Shown here piece by piece: positions 47,491 through 58,018 of a stretch of 64,000 nt of DNA. The position numbers and the translations under genes were made by a program. The notes beneath the pieces were generated by a model. That model searched no databases. It was not told the origin of the DNA and saw only the letters and a list, made by a program, of their open reading frames with translations. How positions within the stretch are numbered: position 1 is the first letter of the stretch; every line of letters begins with the position of its first letter. The stretch comes from Asparagopsis taxiformis (lineage: Eukaryota > Rhodophyta > Florideophyceae > Bonnemaisoniales > Bonnemaisoniaceae): NCBI GenBank assembly GCA_030407315.1, contig JALQPE010000706.1:1-64000 (forward strand), in the 5' to 3' direction.

Positions 47491-49077
47491 ATGACTATAC
47501 TATTCACCCATCGCAACCAATTGTGCGCAACCACACTCCTGACCTCATTGACGCTCATACTCTTCAGCAGCCAAATACGCACCAGCGACGCCATACTCCC
47601 CTTCATACCCACTGGGTGGGGCGCAATATCGCGCGGCGGACTGATGCGAACCGTACGCATGACGCCGCATCCATCCGCCACCGCACCCGACGGGCGTCCG
47701 GTAGCGATGCGCAATCCGAGCGTGCGTCGCATGCTGCCACCAGTCGTCACGGTGCCAATGATGGCCGTTCCGCCGCGCGACTGCATCGCCGGCTCGACCA
47801 AGGGGCTTCCATACCGCATGCGCGTCGTGAACCGTCACACGCGCGCCCGAACCGACGGTGTGTTGCAACGCTTGTTCTCGCGCCGCCTATTCTCCGACGC
47901 GGGTCTCGACAAAGCGGAGGATGCCGAGCAACGCGCGACGTATACCGTCGATTTGCACGGCGGCATTGTCGGCGTCGGCGAGTATTTCACAATCATGCAG
48001 ATTGGCGGCAAGAATATTCGCGTGCAAGTGGACACGGGCTCGTCGACGCTCGCGGTGCCGATGGAGGGATGTTCGTCGTGTATAAATAAGAACGCGTTGT
48101 ATTCTGTTGCAAAGTCGACGCATGGCCGCGTGCTTCCGTGCGATTCGGAGCTGTGTGCGGCGGATAAATGCGGGCGAAATTGTGCGGTTTGTTCGGCTCG
48201 TGGTGCCTGTTGCTCGGGGGAGCGTCCGACGGATTGTGGGTTTTCTTTGCGATATGCGGATGGATCTGCTGCGTCCGGGTCTGTGATTATGGACGAGGTG
48301 CAGTGGGGAAAATTGAAGGCGAACATGACGTTTGGCGGTATTTTGAAGAGTTCGCCAAACTTTGAACGACCGGAAGTTGATGGCATTCTTGGCATGGCTT
48401 ATAAATCTCTGGCGTGCAATCCGAGCTGTTTCGACCCGCCGTTTGATGCGCTGGTTGGGGCTGGCGTTGTCGAAGATGTGTTCTCGATTTGCATGATGGA
48501 GTCTGGTGGTAAATTGATGCTCGGTGGGTTTGATGAAAAGACGGCTCGAACTGCGGTTGAATATGTGCCCATCATTCCGTCGGATACGGAGAGGTACTAT
48601 CGGGTCACATTGGGTGGAAGCATGCGGATCGGGGATGAAGAGTTACAACTGCCGAATTTCGAGGAGGCTATCGTGGACACGGGTACGACGTTAATTGTAA
48701 TGTCGAGCAAAACATTTGCGGTGATCCGCGATTATTTCCAGCACAAGTATTGCGACGTTGCAGAGCTGTGTGGAAAGGAATCATGGTTTCAGAACGGGAT
48801 GTGTGTGAGCCTGTCAGAGAGGGACCTGGCACGATTACCCAACCTGACGCTGGTAGTTGGGGGCCACTTGGAACTTGTGCTACGACCGAAGGACTACATG
48901 TTGAGTTATAAGCGGGGAGCTCGGACGTACCGATGTGTCGGAATCATGGGCATGAACGGGCTTGGCGGGATGGTTGTACTGGGCAACACACTGATGCAAC
49001 GGTATGTAACAATATACGACCGACGAACAGGGGAAATTGGATTTGCTGAAGCGGCAGAGAAATGCGGGGACGAATAG
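47491..49077 (+). CDS. Pepsin-type aspartic protease (A1), secretory pathway
   Basis: The 528-residue product has a hydrophobic N-terminal segment (ATTLLTSLTLILFSS), probably a signal peptide, and a prosegment to about residue 150. The two catalytic motifs are D181-TGSS and D396-TGTT, each in the expected setting (IRVQVDTGSSTLAVP; AIVDTGTTLIV). The flap Tyr region is RYADGSAASG. A Cys-rich insert lies between (CSSC, CAADKCGRNCAVCSARGACC), similar in kind to the Cys-rich inserts of plasmepsin V and nepenthesin-type enzymes. No C-terminal membrane anchor is visible. It likely cleaves proteins in the secretory route or outside the cell. AATAAA follows at about 49,136. Confidence 0.85.
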   Translation: MTILFTHRNQLCATTLLTSLTLILFSSQIRTSDAILPFIPTGWGAISRGGLMRTVRMTPHPSATAPDGRPVAMRNPSVRRMLPPVVTVPMMAVPPRDCIAGSTKGLPYRMRVVNRHTRARTDGVLQRLFSRRLFSDAGLDKAEDAEQRATYTVDLHGGIVGVGEYFTIMQIGGKNIRVQVDTGSSTLAVPMEGCSSCINKNALYSVAKSTHGRVLPCDSELCAADKCGRNCAVCSARGACCSGERPTDCGFSLRYADGSAASGSVIMDEVQWGKLKANMTFGGILKSSPNFERPEVDGILGMAYKSLACNPSCFDPPFDALVGAGVVEDVFSICMMESGGKLMLGGFDEKTARTAVEYVPIIPSDTERYYRVTLGGSMRIGDEELQLPNFEEAIVDTGTTLIVMSSKTFAVIRDYFQHKYCDVAELCGKESWFQNGMCVSLSERDLARLPNLTLVVGGHLELVLRPKDYMLSYKRGARTYRCVGIMGMNGLGGMVVLGNTLMQRYVTIYDRRTGEIGFAEAAEKCGDE

Positions 49078-49171
49078 TGTGGAAGAAACGGTGGGTTTAC
49101 GTCAACGAAAATGTGTGCGCTACGACAGATGTGATAAATAAAGGATATGTACACGAGGGAAATGTTGAAGG

Positions 49172-49468
49172 TTAACAGGCCAGTTCACAATGCTCGTAAA
49201 TGACGGGCAGAACGGGAACGAATTTATGGCGACGAACGGAGGCTGAGCGGCCCTTGAAGACGCGCACGGCGGAGCGAGGGTGGGGGAGATCTGTGAGGAT
49301 GGGCGGTGGCGGTGGGGGCGGCGAAGACGGTGGGGACGACGGCGGGGAGGAAGTTGGCGAAGATGATGGCGACGATGGCGGCGACGAATTCGTTCCGACC
49401 AGAGTGACTGCAATATCATGGAGGGCTAGTCCGCGACCGACGGAGCGAACGGTGAGTTGTCTGGGCAT
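49172..49468 (-). CDS. Small unknown protein with Ser/Pro repeat (doubtful)
   Basis: The 98-residue frame has plausible ends (MPRQLTVRSVGRGLALHDIAVTLVG and FVPVLPVIYEHCELAC) around a Ser-Pro low-complexity stretch. The opposite strand of this stretch reads as a Gly/Asp repeat, so one of the two is a shadow. I favour the minus strand because its ends look protein-like. No family is recognised. Confidence 0.25.
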   Translation of the reverse strand: MPRQLTVRSVGRGLALHDIAVTLVGTNSSPPSSPSSSPTSSPPSSPPSSPPPPPPPILTDLPHPRSAVRVFKGRSASVRRHKFVPVLPVIYEHCELAC

Positions 49469-49823
49469 GTTGCGGGTAACGAAAGAGTCGAGTCCAAGGC
49501 GCAGCTGGCGAGCGCATCAGTCAAGTAGAGTTTAGTCGGGAGCGGACGGATGCAGAAAACGGGAAGAAAACGAAGAGCGAGTCACTTTTCAATCGTACGG
49601 CATGCCATGGCACGTTGCGGGAATTGAGCGTATGATAGTGTACATCTGGACCAATGGACGGATAACAAGTGGAAAGACACGTTGCTGACAGTTTTTTAGA
49701 TTTTTGAACTCGTTGTCCGTTGCTTCCATAACACAAATATCACGATTAATTCGACCACAGATATGTTATCTGCGAGAACTCGCCTGCACACAACTCGCTC
49801 ACTCCGACTCCACCCGCTTCGCC

Positions 49824-50165
49824 ATGCTCCACGCCCTCACTTCCCTCACCGACGCCTTTGCCGTCGTCAATCCCCATCACGACTCGCACCACATCGCCAT
49901 GCCCTCCACGACAACACGTAAGCTCGTCAATCTGATTGCCAATGACATACAACATTCCTCTCGCATGCCACCGCATAATCTACTCCCCGCTGCGCTCCTC
50001 GCCCTCCTACTCTTCCTCCTGCTCGCCGTCTACGTATTATGCGTCAAACGCACATCGCCCCGTCGCCACACCTCTATCCTCTTCTCCACTGCAAGTCTCG
50101 GTCGCAGTCGTCGCTTCCCGCGCATGCCCATTCGTTATGTCAAAACCTCTCTCCTACCCATATGA
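49824..50165 (+). CDS. Small single-pass membrane protein (unknown)
   Basis: The 113-residue frame starts at MLHALTSLTD and has one strong membrane segment (LLPAALLALLLFLLLAVYVLCV) followed by a basic tail (KRTSPRRH). This fits a type with a cytosolic C-terminus. No family is recognised. It ends 34 bp from the transporter gene that reads towards it. It may not be expressed. Confidence 0.35.
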   Translation: MLHALTSLTDAFAVVNPHHDSHHIAMPSTTTRKLVNLIANDIQHSSRMPPHNLLPAALLALLLFLLLAVYVLCVKRTSPRRHTSILFSTASLGRSRRFPRMPIRYVKTSLLPI

Positions 50166-50199
50166 GTCTGTCACGCCCAACTGTAATCCATCAACTCGT

Positions 50200-51240
50200 T
50201 CACTTTAAACAATTCCAACCCCCATTACACCGTTGCCCCTTCAATTTCTCCTCCCCCGCCCCGATCATAAAATACAACAACGTTCCACAAACCACAATTC
50301 CAGCCCCCACAAACACCAGTCCGTCCGCACGACCGCCAAACATCCACGCAGAAAGCACCACCAGCGCCACGGTCGCCGCGCCCGTCGCGATGTTCTTCAC
50401 GACCGCGTCTGCGTATTTGTACACCACATTGATCGCGACGCCCAGAAGCGCGTTGGACAGCACGACGCCGACCGCGCGTGCATCATACCCGTGCAGAAAG
50501 GGCTGCGCGGCGCGCTGCGTCGCGCGCATGCCGCAAAACGCCGCCGCGTTTAGCAGCGTGCCGAATAGATACAGATGCACGTTCTTTGTCGCCAATCCAG
50601 CGCCGTGAAACCGCTTCACGACATGCTCGTTCCACACATTGGCCGCGCTCGAATTGAGCACGCTCATCCATAGCACGCCGTAGACACGTGCGTGTAGATG
50701 CGGCCGCCCCATGCAGCCGTCGTATTGCGCGACGATCAGCCCCAGCATCTGCACCACCATCGTCGTCCAGCGCGCAATGCTCAGACGGAATCCGCGTACA
50801 AGATACAGCAGCATCGCGCTGATGATCGTCGATCCGCTTTTGATCACCGCGATGCTCCCCGGGTCCGCCCGCGCGTACAGCCAGAATGTTATGCCGTTGT
50901 TGATGCAGTAGATGCTCGCGAGACAAAACATGTGCAGGAGTAGTGGCGCAGAGCTTTCGTCGAGGAGTGTTTGTTGGGCGTTTTGTATGCTGCCGCTTTT
51001 GTGTAGTAGATAGCCGATGCTGAGAAGCACTTTGAGTGCTTCGCTTAGTACTAATGAACTTTGCGGCGAAAAGTTATAGACGCCGTTGTGTTGCGCGCTT
51101 TTTAGTATCACTGCCGCCAAGATTTGCACACATGTTAATCCGATGCATGCGACTATTTTTGTTCGTACGGGGTATTCCGTTGCTTTACGAACGTCGTGTG
51201 AGCTGCTGCTTTGTGGTTTGCATTCCATTGATACGACCAT
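50200..51240 (-). CDS. Nucleotide-sugar transporter, SLC35A-like
   Basis: From the Met at 51240 the protein has 346 residues; 30 further upstream codons are open but read like leader. It is hydrophobic throughout with about ten membrane helices. Key family segments are SPQSSLVLSEALKVLLSIGYLL, YCINNGITFWLYARADPGSIAVIKSG, VYGVLWMSVLNSSAANVWNEHVVKRF and GVVLSNALLGVAINVVYKYADAVVKNIATGAA, the last being the characteristic C-terminal repeat of UDP-galactose/CMP-sialate-type carriers. These exchange a nucleotide sugar for the nucleotide monophosphate across the Golgi or ER membrane. The sugar cannot be told from sequence. A lysine tail (KLKGQ...NCLK) ends it. Confidence 0.85.
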   Translation of the reverse strand: MVVSMECKPQSSSSHDVRKATEYPVRTKIVACIGLTCVQILAAVILKSAQHNGVYNFSPQSSLVLSEALKVLLSIGYLLHKSGSIQNAQQTLLDESSAPLLLHMFCLASIYCINNGITFWLYARADPGSIAVIKSGSTIISAMLLYLVRGFRLSIARWTTMVVQMLGLIVAQYDGCMGRPHLHARVYGVLWMSVLNSSAANVWNEHVVKRFHGAGLATKNVHLYLFGTLLNAAAFCGMRATQRAAQPFLHGYDARAVGVVLSNALLGVAINVVYKYADAVVKNIATGAATVALVVLSAWMFGGRADGLVFVGAGIVVCGTLLYFMIGAGEEKLKGQRCNGGWNCLK

Positions 51241-52035
51241 TTGAACTGCGCCCGATCTATGTCGCACGTTCGATCGGTGGCACGCGTGCTTATCTAGCTT
51301 GCGCTCCTTGCATGGATTGTGTTGTATCACAGATGAAGAGCAGCATCAATTGTGCGCGCAACTGTCTTATTGCTGACTGGTAATCATTTTGTCTCCGATG
51401 CTGAGCAAAGTGGCTTGAAGTCTCTCTACCATGAGATTCAATCTCAAAGTCTGTATGATACAGTATTACATATACCAAATTTAAATATTATAAAATTAAC
51501 CGTGTTGTAACGGCTTCCCCTGTCCTCGTTATTACTCCGACTCTTAATCCGTCAAATCTTTCACCCGCGACCAGCGATCCGTCCGTCCTCGTTTCTCAAG
51601 TAACACCATCATCAACCCGCTCGAGTATCGACGGACATTTCTCTGCGTCCCATATATCTCACAACTAACTACATCGTCAACGTATCAAGTTTATCCGATC
51701 TCTCATTCCCAAATGTCACTGCTCTCACTTTTCCAATATAGACGACCGATATCCTCTGTATCGATACGGTGGCCGCACCATCACCCCCAGACAGTCCGTC
51801 TGATACACACTGTACACTCCATTTGATCGACTAACTGCCGCATTTCACCCGCACCATCCTCCAGCGAAACCCTCGACGACTCGCACGATGTACGGAAACA
51901 AGCCTTTAAAACTGTACATATCATCTGCGCTCAAACAACCCATCCATGTTCCCCAGCCACGAACAGTAAAGCCATCACGATCATCAAGCGCACGTCAAAC
52001 AATCACATTCAATTCGCAGTCATCGCCCGTACGCC
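51241..52035. other. Intergenic region
   Basis: About 800 bp between divergent genes, presumably holding both promoters. Short frames here have no recognisable features. Confidence 0.45.
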
Positions 52036-53316
52036 ATGCAGATATCCGTCCCGTTGGCATCAGCGCTTCTTGGGTTTCTGGTAAGTGCGCTCGCGTACCC
52101 GCTGGAAAAGTCTCTGAAAAAATATGCAAACAGTCTCGCAATGCACATGACGCTTCTTCGTGGATATAAATTTACATATCGTCCGCTCAATTCACGTTCA
52201 ACTTTATTCACCTGGCAGACCGCATATGAAACTATGTTTCGAATCCTCATATATGCTCCATTATTGGCGTTTTCGGTCATTGCCGGTTTCTCAATCGAAG
52301 GCGTCAGCGTTCAGCCGACAAGCCCATTGAGGACTGTGCTGTATACCGCGTGTAATGGCTGCGAGGCGACCGTCTCGCATGGCAACTTGATTCAGGCGCG
52401 ACTGGCCTTGGTGAGCAATCGAGTCACGACGCGTGCCCGCTTGGAGTTGTGGGGCGGATTTATCGGCGATCTTGCCAGGGAAAATGCTGGTATTTTGGAC
52501 TCGCTTCGTCCAGCTTGGGATCTTGTGGGGGAGGAGAAGTTGCTGGAGTTGAATTTAACGACGGTGACTGCGTTTCAGAACATGGTTACGGTACGACTTG
52601 TGGAAAAGGAAATTACTGAGCTGGGGACTGATTATAAAGTGACAATTGAGGGTAGGAATACCACCGATGATCATCTGCGCGGTGAGAAAGTTCTCAAAGG
52701 TTCATTGATATCTAACGAGGATACTGCGGTGTGTCAGATCGGGTGTAGCGACGAGTCAAGATCGCACATCACGGTGATAAATTTAATCGTCGGTCCCGTC
52801 CAACCATGTCCACTCGCGTTGGAAAATTGGAACGAGGTCGACCGATCTGCCTTCTCGGTGCAGATAGTATCAGCGCACAAATCGTTCGATCTGTTCTCCA
52901 CGCTGCAGAGAGCTGCCTTAAACAGTATGGAACTGTGCAATAGTAATGTTCGTACGTTGGGTAGCGAGCTCGCGTTTCTGAATATGCGTGTGGTGGAAAA
53001 CGTGACCGTGGAGGTTAAGAGTGAGAGTAAGGTCGTTGCACAATTTCGTGCCATGTATTTCATAGGTATTCTGGCGCCGATAATTGTGCTGCTTATGGTG
53101 TGGGGTTGTGTGACGACAACGGGGCGGATGACTATGTTGGGAAATGCGCCCGTTTTTGAAAGCATCGTGGATGTGATTCGGGGGACGAAGAGCGTCGGCG
53201 TTCTGGAAATGAAGATTGTCGATGGTGCTCGGTGGTTGGTGATTGACGGAGAACGAGACATTAGAATTGAAGATGTTGGAAACTCGAGTTGGGAAGAACG
53301 CGACAATGCTATGTAA
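52036..53316 (+). CDS. Membrane protein of unknown function
   Basis: The 426-residue product has an N-terminal hydrophobic segment (VPLASALLGFLVSALAYPL), a second at about residue 75 (ILIYAPLLAFSVIAGFS), and one near residue 345 (FIGILAPIIVLLMVWGCV). A region of about 250 residues between the last two has paired Cys (ACNGC, CQIGC) and Asn-x-Ser/Thr sites, fitting an extracytosolic domain. A short cytosolic tail follows. No family is recognised. Reading-frame length and sensible topology support a real gene. Confidence 0.65.
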   Translation: MQISVPLASALLGFLVSALAYPLEKSLKKYANSLAMHMTLLRGYKFTYRPLNSRSTLFTWQTAYETMFRILIYAPLLAFSVIAGFSIEGVSVQPTSPLRTVLYTACNGCEATVSHGNLIQARLALVSNRVTTRARLELWGGFIGDLARENAGILDSLRPAWDLVGEEKLLELNLTTVTAFQNMVTVRLVEKEITELGTDYKVTIEGRNTTDDHLRGEKVLKGSLISNEDTAVCQIGCSDESRSHITVINLIVGPVQPCPLALENWNEVDRSAFSVQIVSAHKSFDLFSTLQRAALNSMELCNSNVRTLGSELAFLNMRVVENVTVEVKSESKVVAQFRAMYFIGILAPIIVLLMVWGCVTTTGRMTMLGNAPVFESIVDVIRGTKSVGVLEMKIVDGARWLVIDGERDIRIEDVGNSSWEERDNAM

Positions 53317-53541
53317 CAAAAATTTGTTGTATGGATCCTAATCAGACTTGGAGTGGTGTAATTGATGGGGTAGTACGGGGCGCCGTGCACGAATAAGATG
53401 GAATGACGGACGGTGATAATACGAGATGCTGATTGTTGGACATGGTATCAAGTTTACCGTGCAGGGAGGGTACTATGCTGTGCTATTTCAGTGTCTGACT
53501 CGATGCTGCACCCCGTCGCTCTATAGCTGATACCAAGTTGT

Positions 53542-54063
53542 GTGATGTTTCAAATCAGTAGGTTTGATCGAGGAAAGTTGCAGCTGCATTGCGCTATCGT
53601 AGTCTTGACAGATGACGGTTGGCAGCCAGGAAGCAACTTGCTTCAACCAACAGCACTACTCGCTTGTTCTCGACCGGATGTGATCCAACACTCGCTGGAT
53701 GATCCGGGTCGGATGTCGGAGAAATTCGGGAATAGCGTGACAACCAACCATGCTCTTCCGCTAATAAGCATGACGTGGTGCCGTGATCAAGGGCGCAATA
53801 CCGAGGCTTTTGTGCGCCCCACAGCAACAGACCTTACAGCGCCGTTTGCAACCGGGGGTGTCCGCTCTTGTTCACTTGCTCCCATTTTGCAGATTGCAAG
53901 GCACAGATTTGTTCAGTCAACAAGCGCAAAGCCTTTGTCGACGTGGACATTTCGATACAATAACAACATAGCTGTAAACTTCTCACCGCACATCCAACAT
54001 GTACAGGCTTTGCTGGATGCCACAGGCACACCAATTCAAACATCTTACATATCCCTGCTATAA
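53542..54063 (+). CDS. Hypothetical protein (weak)
   Basis: A 173-residue open frame without domain, signal or membrane segment. Composition is protein-like but nothing is recognised. It may be a remnant or chance frame. Confidence 0.25.
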   Translation: MMFQISRFDRGKLQLHCAIVVLTDDGWQPGSNLLQPTALLACSRPDVIQHSLDDPGRMSEKFGNSVTTNHALPLISMTWCRDQGRNTEAFVRPTATDLTAPFATGGVRSCSLAPILQIARHRFVQSTSAKPLSTWTFRYNNNIAVNFSPHIQHVQALLDATGTPIQTSYISLL

Positions 54064-54374
54064 TTGGACGGTCTACCACCCATGCGGGTGACCTTCACTC
54101 CTCCTGAAAGCCCCATCCGTTGTTCCATGCCTTCTACAATGAGAATTCGCTTCAAATGAACATTCCACCATTTCCCCACCCGCTTTTTCAACCTCACCCA
54201 CTCTATTAGCCGACAACACCCATTCCCGCACCCGATAGCCGCTTGCCATCATATCTCAACCATTACACTCCGCCGACTCATTCGCCCATCGCGCCTCAGT
54301 AACAACCGCCACCACTGCTACAATCCAGGTTATCACACACGCCACCGCAACGCCCCCATACTACTTGTTCCAAT

Positions 54375-54782
54375 TTATGTCTCCGCCTGCTCACCTGCTG
54401 AAGCATCTGATGGATCATACACCATATGTCTTACCATGGCGTCTATACCACACATTCCTAATATGCTTCGACGATTCCCAAATGCAAAACCATTGCATAT
54501 GTGAAAAGTTCGCATGTTTGAAACCCATAAACCAACAGTAACACCATTTCCCCGAAAAACTTCCCTCCTTTCCTCCTGGACAGCAGACCCCTCGCGTCTG
54601 CGCACTTCCAATTCCGTCACGGGTTTATGATCAACAAAAATGCTCGCCACAATCGTATGAAAGAGACCGACGGACCAGCAAAACCTCAGCTGCTGCACAA
54701 TGACTCTGCAGGCCACAATTGGCTCGGATATCTCTGGGACATCGTCTGATGATACGGAAACAGTACCCTGATGTGTGTGCAA
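54375..54782 (-). CDS. Hypothetical protein (weak)
   Basis: A 135-residue open frame. No domain, signal or membrane segment is evident. It is kept only because it is the longest open frame here with even composition. Confidence 0.25.
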   Translation of the reverse strand: MHTHQGTVSVSSDDVPEISEPIVACRVIVQQLRFCWSVGLFHTIVASIFVDHKPVTELEVRRREGSAVQEERREVFRGNGVTVGLWVSNMRTFHICNGFAFGNRRSILGMCGIDAMVRHMVYDPSDASAGEQAET

Positions 54783-55782
54783 AACAATTCATATTTTATT
54801 TATGTCGAGTAGGGATTTGGGAAAATTGTATTCTCATCATGCGCATAACACATCACTACTATTTCTCGCCAGCTTCTCAGTATAGCGCACATATTGTGGT
54901 GTGGTCGTGGAGGAGCTGCAACCGTCGAGCACGATGCCTAGCGCGAAGATTATTTCGCAGAATCTTTTCGGTAATGCGGGTTTATTTGCGCGTTTGCCGT
55001 ATGAGAGAGTTGGCTTTGACGGCGTCCAGGTGCATGGTTGTGTTGGCGTTTTGGAGTGGTTAGGAGCGAGATGATGTGGCGATGTGGTGAGCAAGGATAG
55101 GATTGGAGAATGTTATACAGGAATTTGTGTTGGAGGAAACGAAGGGGGAGAGGGATGTTGCCGGTTAGGTAAGTGTTTGGTAGTATAGGATAGGGGACTC
55201 GGGAAATCGATGTTAGTTTAGGTGGTTTCAGGATGGGGCGATGAGAACTGCAGAGTACTGCTATGGTTTGGAAAGGTGAGGAATTTTGTCGGTGGGGAGC
55301 TGAAGGATATCTTGGTGAGGAAAGAAAATTTGATGGCAGAGTAAAGCATTTCGATGGAGGAAATGGTGGTTGTGCGTGTTTTTGGGATGATTTGCGTTAG
55401 AAATGCGATGTTGTCAGGGAAAATGAAAATGGGATGGGGTCTATCATCGAGGAAATTTGGAGACGACGAAATATTGAGCTAGTTAGAATGAAGGGATGTG
55501 TGAAAATGGGATTTTTCGTAAGCATTGGAGGGAATAGCGATAAGATAATGTTAGATTATCCTCGGATTCGCACCTTCCCATACCCACAGTATTTTAGGTA
55601 GCGTGACAGGTGGCCACACTAATATTGATTCTCTGATATTTTTTTGAGACCACAACCTAAAGTTAATCTAAAGTTAATCAAAGCACCAGTGCCAGCCAGA
55701 ACATGTAATTTTCAATTACAGACAGTTTAGATAAATTAAAGTAGGTTTGAATTACTAGTAACTTGGAATAATTACAATTACA
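54783..55782. other. Gene-free region
   Basis: About 1 kb, purine-rich on the plus strand from about 55,060 to 55,550. No convincing gene or repeat. Confidence 0.45.
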
Positions 55783-56098
55783 AGTATGCAGAGTTCGGGT
55801 AACTAAAATTGAGGCTGAATGAGGGGGTCGAAAGACAGGCTGTCCTTCGGCTCACCGCCGCCGGCCAGCGCGCGACAGACCCGCTGAGTGATGGCCAGGT
55901 CGAGGGACAGCGTGTCCCTAGGGGTGTGCAAGTGACAGCCTGTCACACGAAGTATGCAAAGTTCGGGTAACTAAAATTGAGACTCAATGGGGGGGGGGGG
56001 GGGGGGTCGAAAGACACGCTCTCCCTCGGCTCGCCACCGCTGGCCAGCGCGCTAATGACCCGCTGAGTTCTAGCCGGCTCGAGGGACAGCCTGTCAAA
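55783..56098. repeat. 168-bp direct repeat (two units) with an 18-G tract
   Basis: Unit 1 starts at 55783 and unit 2 at 55951; both begin AGTATGCARAGTTCGGGTAA and contain GTCGAAAGACA, CGCTGAGT and GAGGGACAGC. Unit 2 carries 18 consecutive G residues (55989-56006) where unit 1 has GAGGGGG. Short GACAG/CTGTC words recur inside. The repeat may mark an edge of the transposon-gene cluster to its right. Confidence 0.9.
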
Positions 56099-56386
56099 AG
56101 AAAACTGGTGATGTCATACTGTGTGGTGCCGTTCTTGCAAATTAGATCGGGCCAATGCTATTTTATGGATTTCGAGGACGTTTACCGTGGCAAATATCGC
56201 ATTCTTGGACGAATGTATTGGCCATGTTGTTCCTAGTCTGCTATATCTATTTTTACCAGAAAAAATTTGAGAAAAAATCAATGACGTTTAATCAAGCAGC
56301 TAGCATGATATTCAAACTATGCGTAATTCAATGGATTCAAACGGGGCAAAAGCAAACTATCAATTCTGGCTTCTACTAGGGGCAGC

Positions 56387-57670
56387 TCATGTAGTCGTTG
56401 AGCGGCGATTGGCGCGGGGCACGACCTTTCCATGGTTGTGGCACCCCTGTCGCACACTAACCCAAGTTTCCGGGGCTTCTGGTGTCGTATTGCGCAATAA
56501 GCGGAGGTTGGCTTTCACCTTACACGCGGCCCTATCCTCATTTGCAAGGCGCCTGAAGCACTTGAGCTCCACACGCTTCACAAACGGGCCCCTTCTGTAC
56601 TCATATTTCGCATGGTTTTGAAAGTACTCCCCTTTGACCGCAAAAGCTGCCTGAAAAGCTTCCACCGAAACAACTTGTTCTCCAAATGCGAGAATATAAG
56701 AAATATCCGAATCGAAACGTAGATTGTTGCGGCCACCGTCGGTAGTGTCACGGGGTAGGGGGAAACGTATTTTTAGAGTGATTAGATGTATAACATCCAA
56801 ATCAGAGACACGAAGGCGGCGATTCGGGGCCAAATTTCGAGCTTGCGTCTCGTACGTTGCCACAACACACTTGAAGAATGCCAAAACAGCATCACGGCGT
56901 AAATCAGCGGTCAGCTTCTTAGCGTAGTCCATGAACGACATGTCGTTTTCTTGTAGATATTTCGTGTCCTCGATATATGTGAATGTAGTCAGGCCGCCAA
57001 CGGTCAGTGCAAAATGACTGATAGTTGAAATAACGTAATAACCACAGCTATTAACGTCCACTTGGGTCCTGTAATGTAGCACGTCGGTCATGTAGTTCGA
57101 GTTCATAATTTGCCACGTAGAACCAGTGATGGCATCTAAAACGGACTTCACGACTGACAAAATGTCTCCGAAACCTTGTGGCGACTGTTGACCAAGGCTA
57201 TCGGCCCAGTAGATTCTTGCGGAACTGAAACCTGGGAGCGACGAGTCGTTACTCGAAACAACGAGACACCAATGACGTTCATGGGCCATCGGAATGAGTA
57301 CGGTACGAGTATCACTGCAACGTAGAAGTGGACTGATGCGGTCCACAAGGCCAGACAAGATGTTTTCGTGTAATGTCTTGTCTGCCTGCGTAGCAGCGCT
57401 GATGAACTTGACAGATGTCGACGGCGGGACGACCACAGTGCCCAATGGAAAGTCCATTTGTGAAAGGGCACCCAATAGAATGTGGTCATCCATCATGTGA
57501 TCATTCCTCACTTGAAGTAGCCAATTGGGAACGAGATCGTTTGCGCTCCGTGCGCTGTCACTACTCTTGAAGATTTTCTCCACGTATTGACGGATATATT
57601 CGTTCTCCGTGTCGACCCCAAGCGACTGGAGCCGACGTGTAGTGAGCGACAGCGATGGAGTTCGGGACAT
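56387..57670 (-). CDS. Ulp1-like C48 cysteine protease with C-terminal zinc-finger-like tail
   Basis: The 427-residue product has the Ulp1/SENP catalytic series: H133 in HERHWCLVV, D157 in IYWADSLG, a Gln at about 203 and C209 in VNSCGYY. Such proteases cut SUMO-like modifiers; transposon versions have unknown targets. The last 60 residues (RRGPFVKRVELKCFRRL...AACKVKANLRLL...GCHNHG) resemble the C-C-H-x-H zinc fingers of MULE/FAR1/WRKY-GCM1 type, usual in Mutator-like transposases. Some plant Mutator-like elements carry a Ulp1 gene, so this may be a captured or leftover transposon protein. It reads the same way as the two genes to its right. Catalytic residues appear intact. Confidence 0.75.
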   Translation of the reverse strand: MSRTPSLSLTTRRLQSLGVDTENEYIRQYVEKIFKSSDSARSANDLVPNWLLQVRNDHMMDDHILLGALSQMDFPLGTVVVPPSTSVKFISAATQADKTLHENILSGLVDRISPLLRCSDTRTVLIPMAHERHWCLVVSSNDSSLPGFSSARIYWADSLGQQSPQGFGDILSVVKSVLDAITGSTWQIMNSNYMTDVLHYRTQVDVNSCGYYVISTISHFALTVGGLTTFTYIEDTKYLQENDMSFMDYAKKLTADLRRDAVLAFFKCVVATYETQARNLAPNRRLRVSDLDVIHLITLKIRFPLPRDTTDGGRNNLRFDSDISYILAFGEQVVSVEAFQAAFAVKGEYFQNHAKYEYRRGPFVKRVELKCFRRLANEDRAACKVKANLRLLRNTTPEAPETWVSVRQGCHNHGKVVPRANRRSTTT

Positions 57671-58018
57671 CGTGGTGCGGCGGTAATAGATAGGATGTAA
57701 TAGTAGATGTTACACTCTCTCAGCTGCCCCTTTTATGTTGTTCTTCTATCGGACCTGTTCACTCCCTGCATAATCTTGGCAAGTCTATCGAGCTGTTAGT
57801 CTTCCTCATTACCGTAGAAATACACATACTGCATTCTCATTGGATATGAACATATCCATCAATAATCGATGTCATGTACAAAAATAGTACTTAATTCTCA
57901 TTGGACAAGGAGTTATCCTATTGCTATTTTCATCATGTACATTTTGGCAGTAATTTGAACAGCTCTCTAGCAAAATAGCCAGTAGATTCATCAAAATGAG
58001 TATACACCTCGATTTTAT
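57671..58018. other. Ulp1-like gene upstream region
   Basis: About 350 bp, AT-rich, no gene. Two similar phrases (TTCTCATTGGAYA...) at about 57,834 and 57,895 form a loose direct repeat. Confidence 0.4.

Noticed and set aside
49200..49535. Plus-strand Gly/Asp-rich frame
   Set aside because: Mostly a low-complexity Gly/Asp run opposite a Ser-Pro stretch; its ends are not protein-like.
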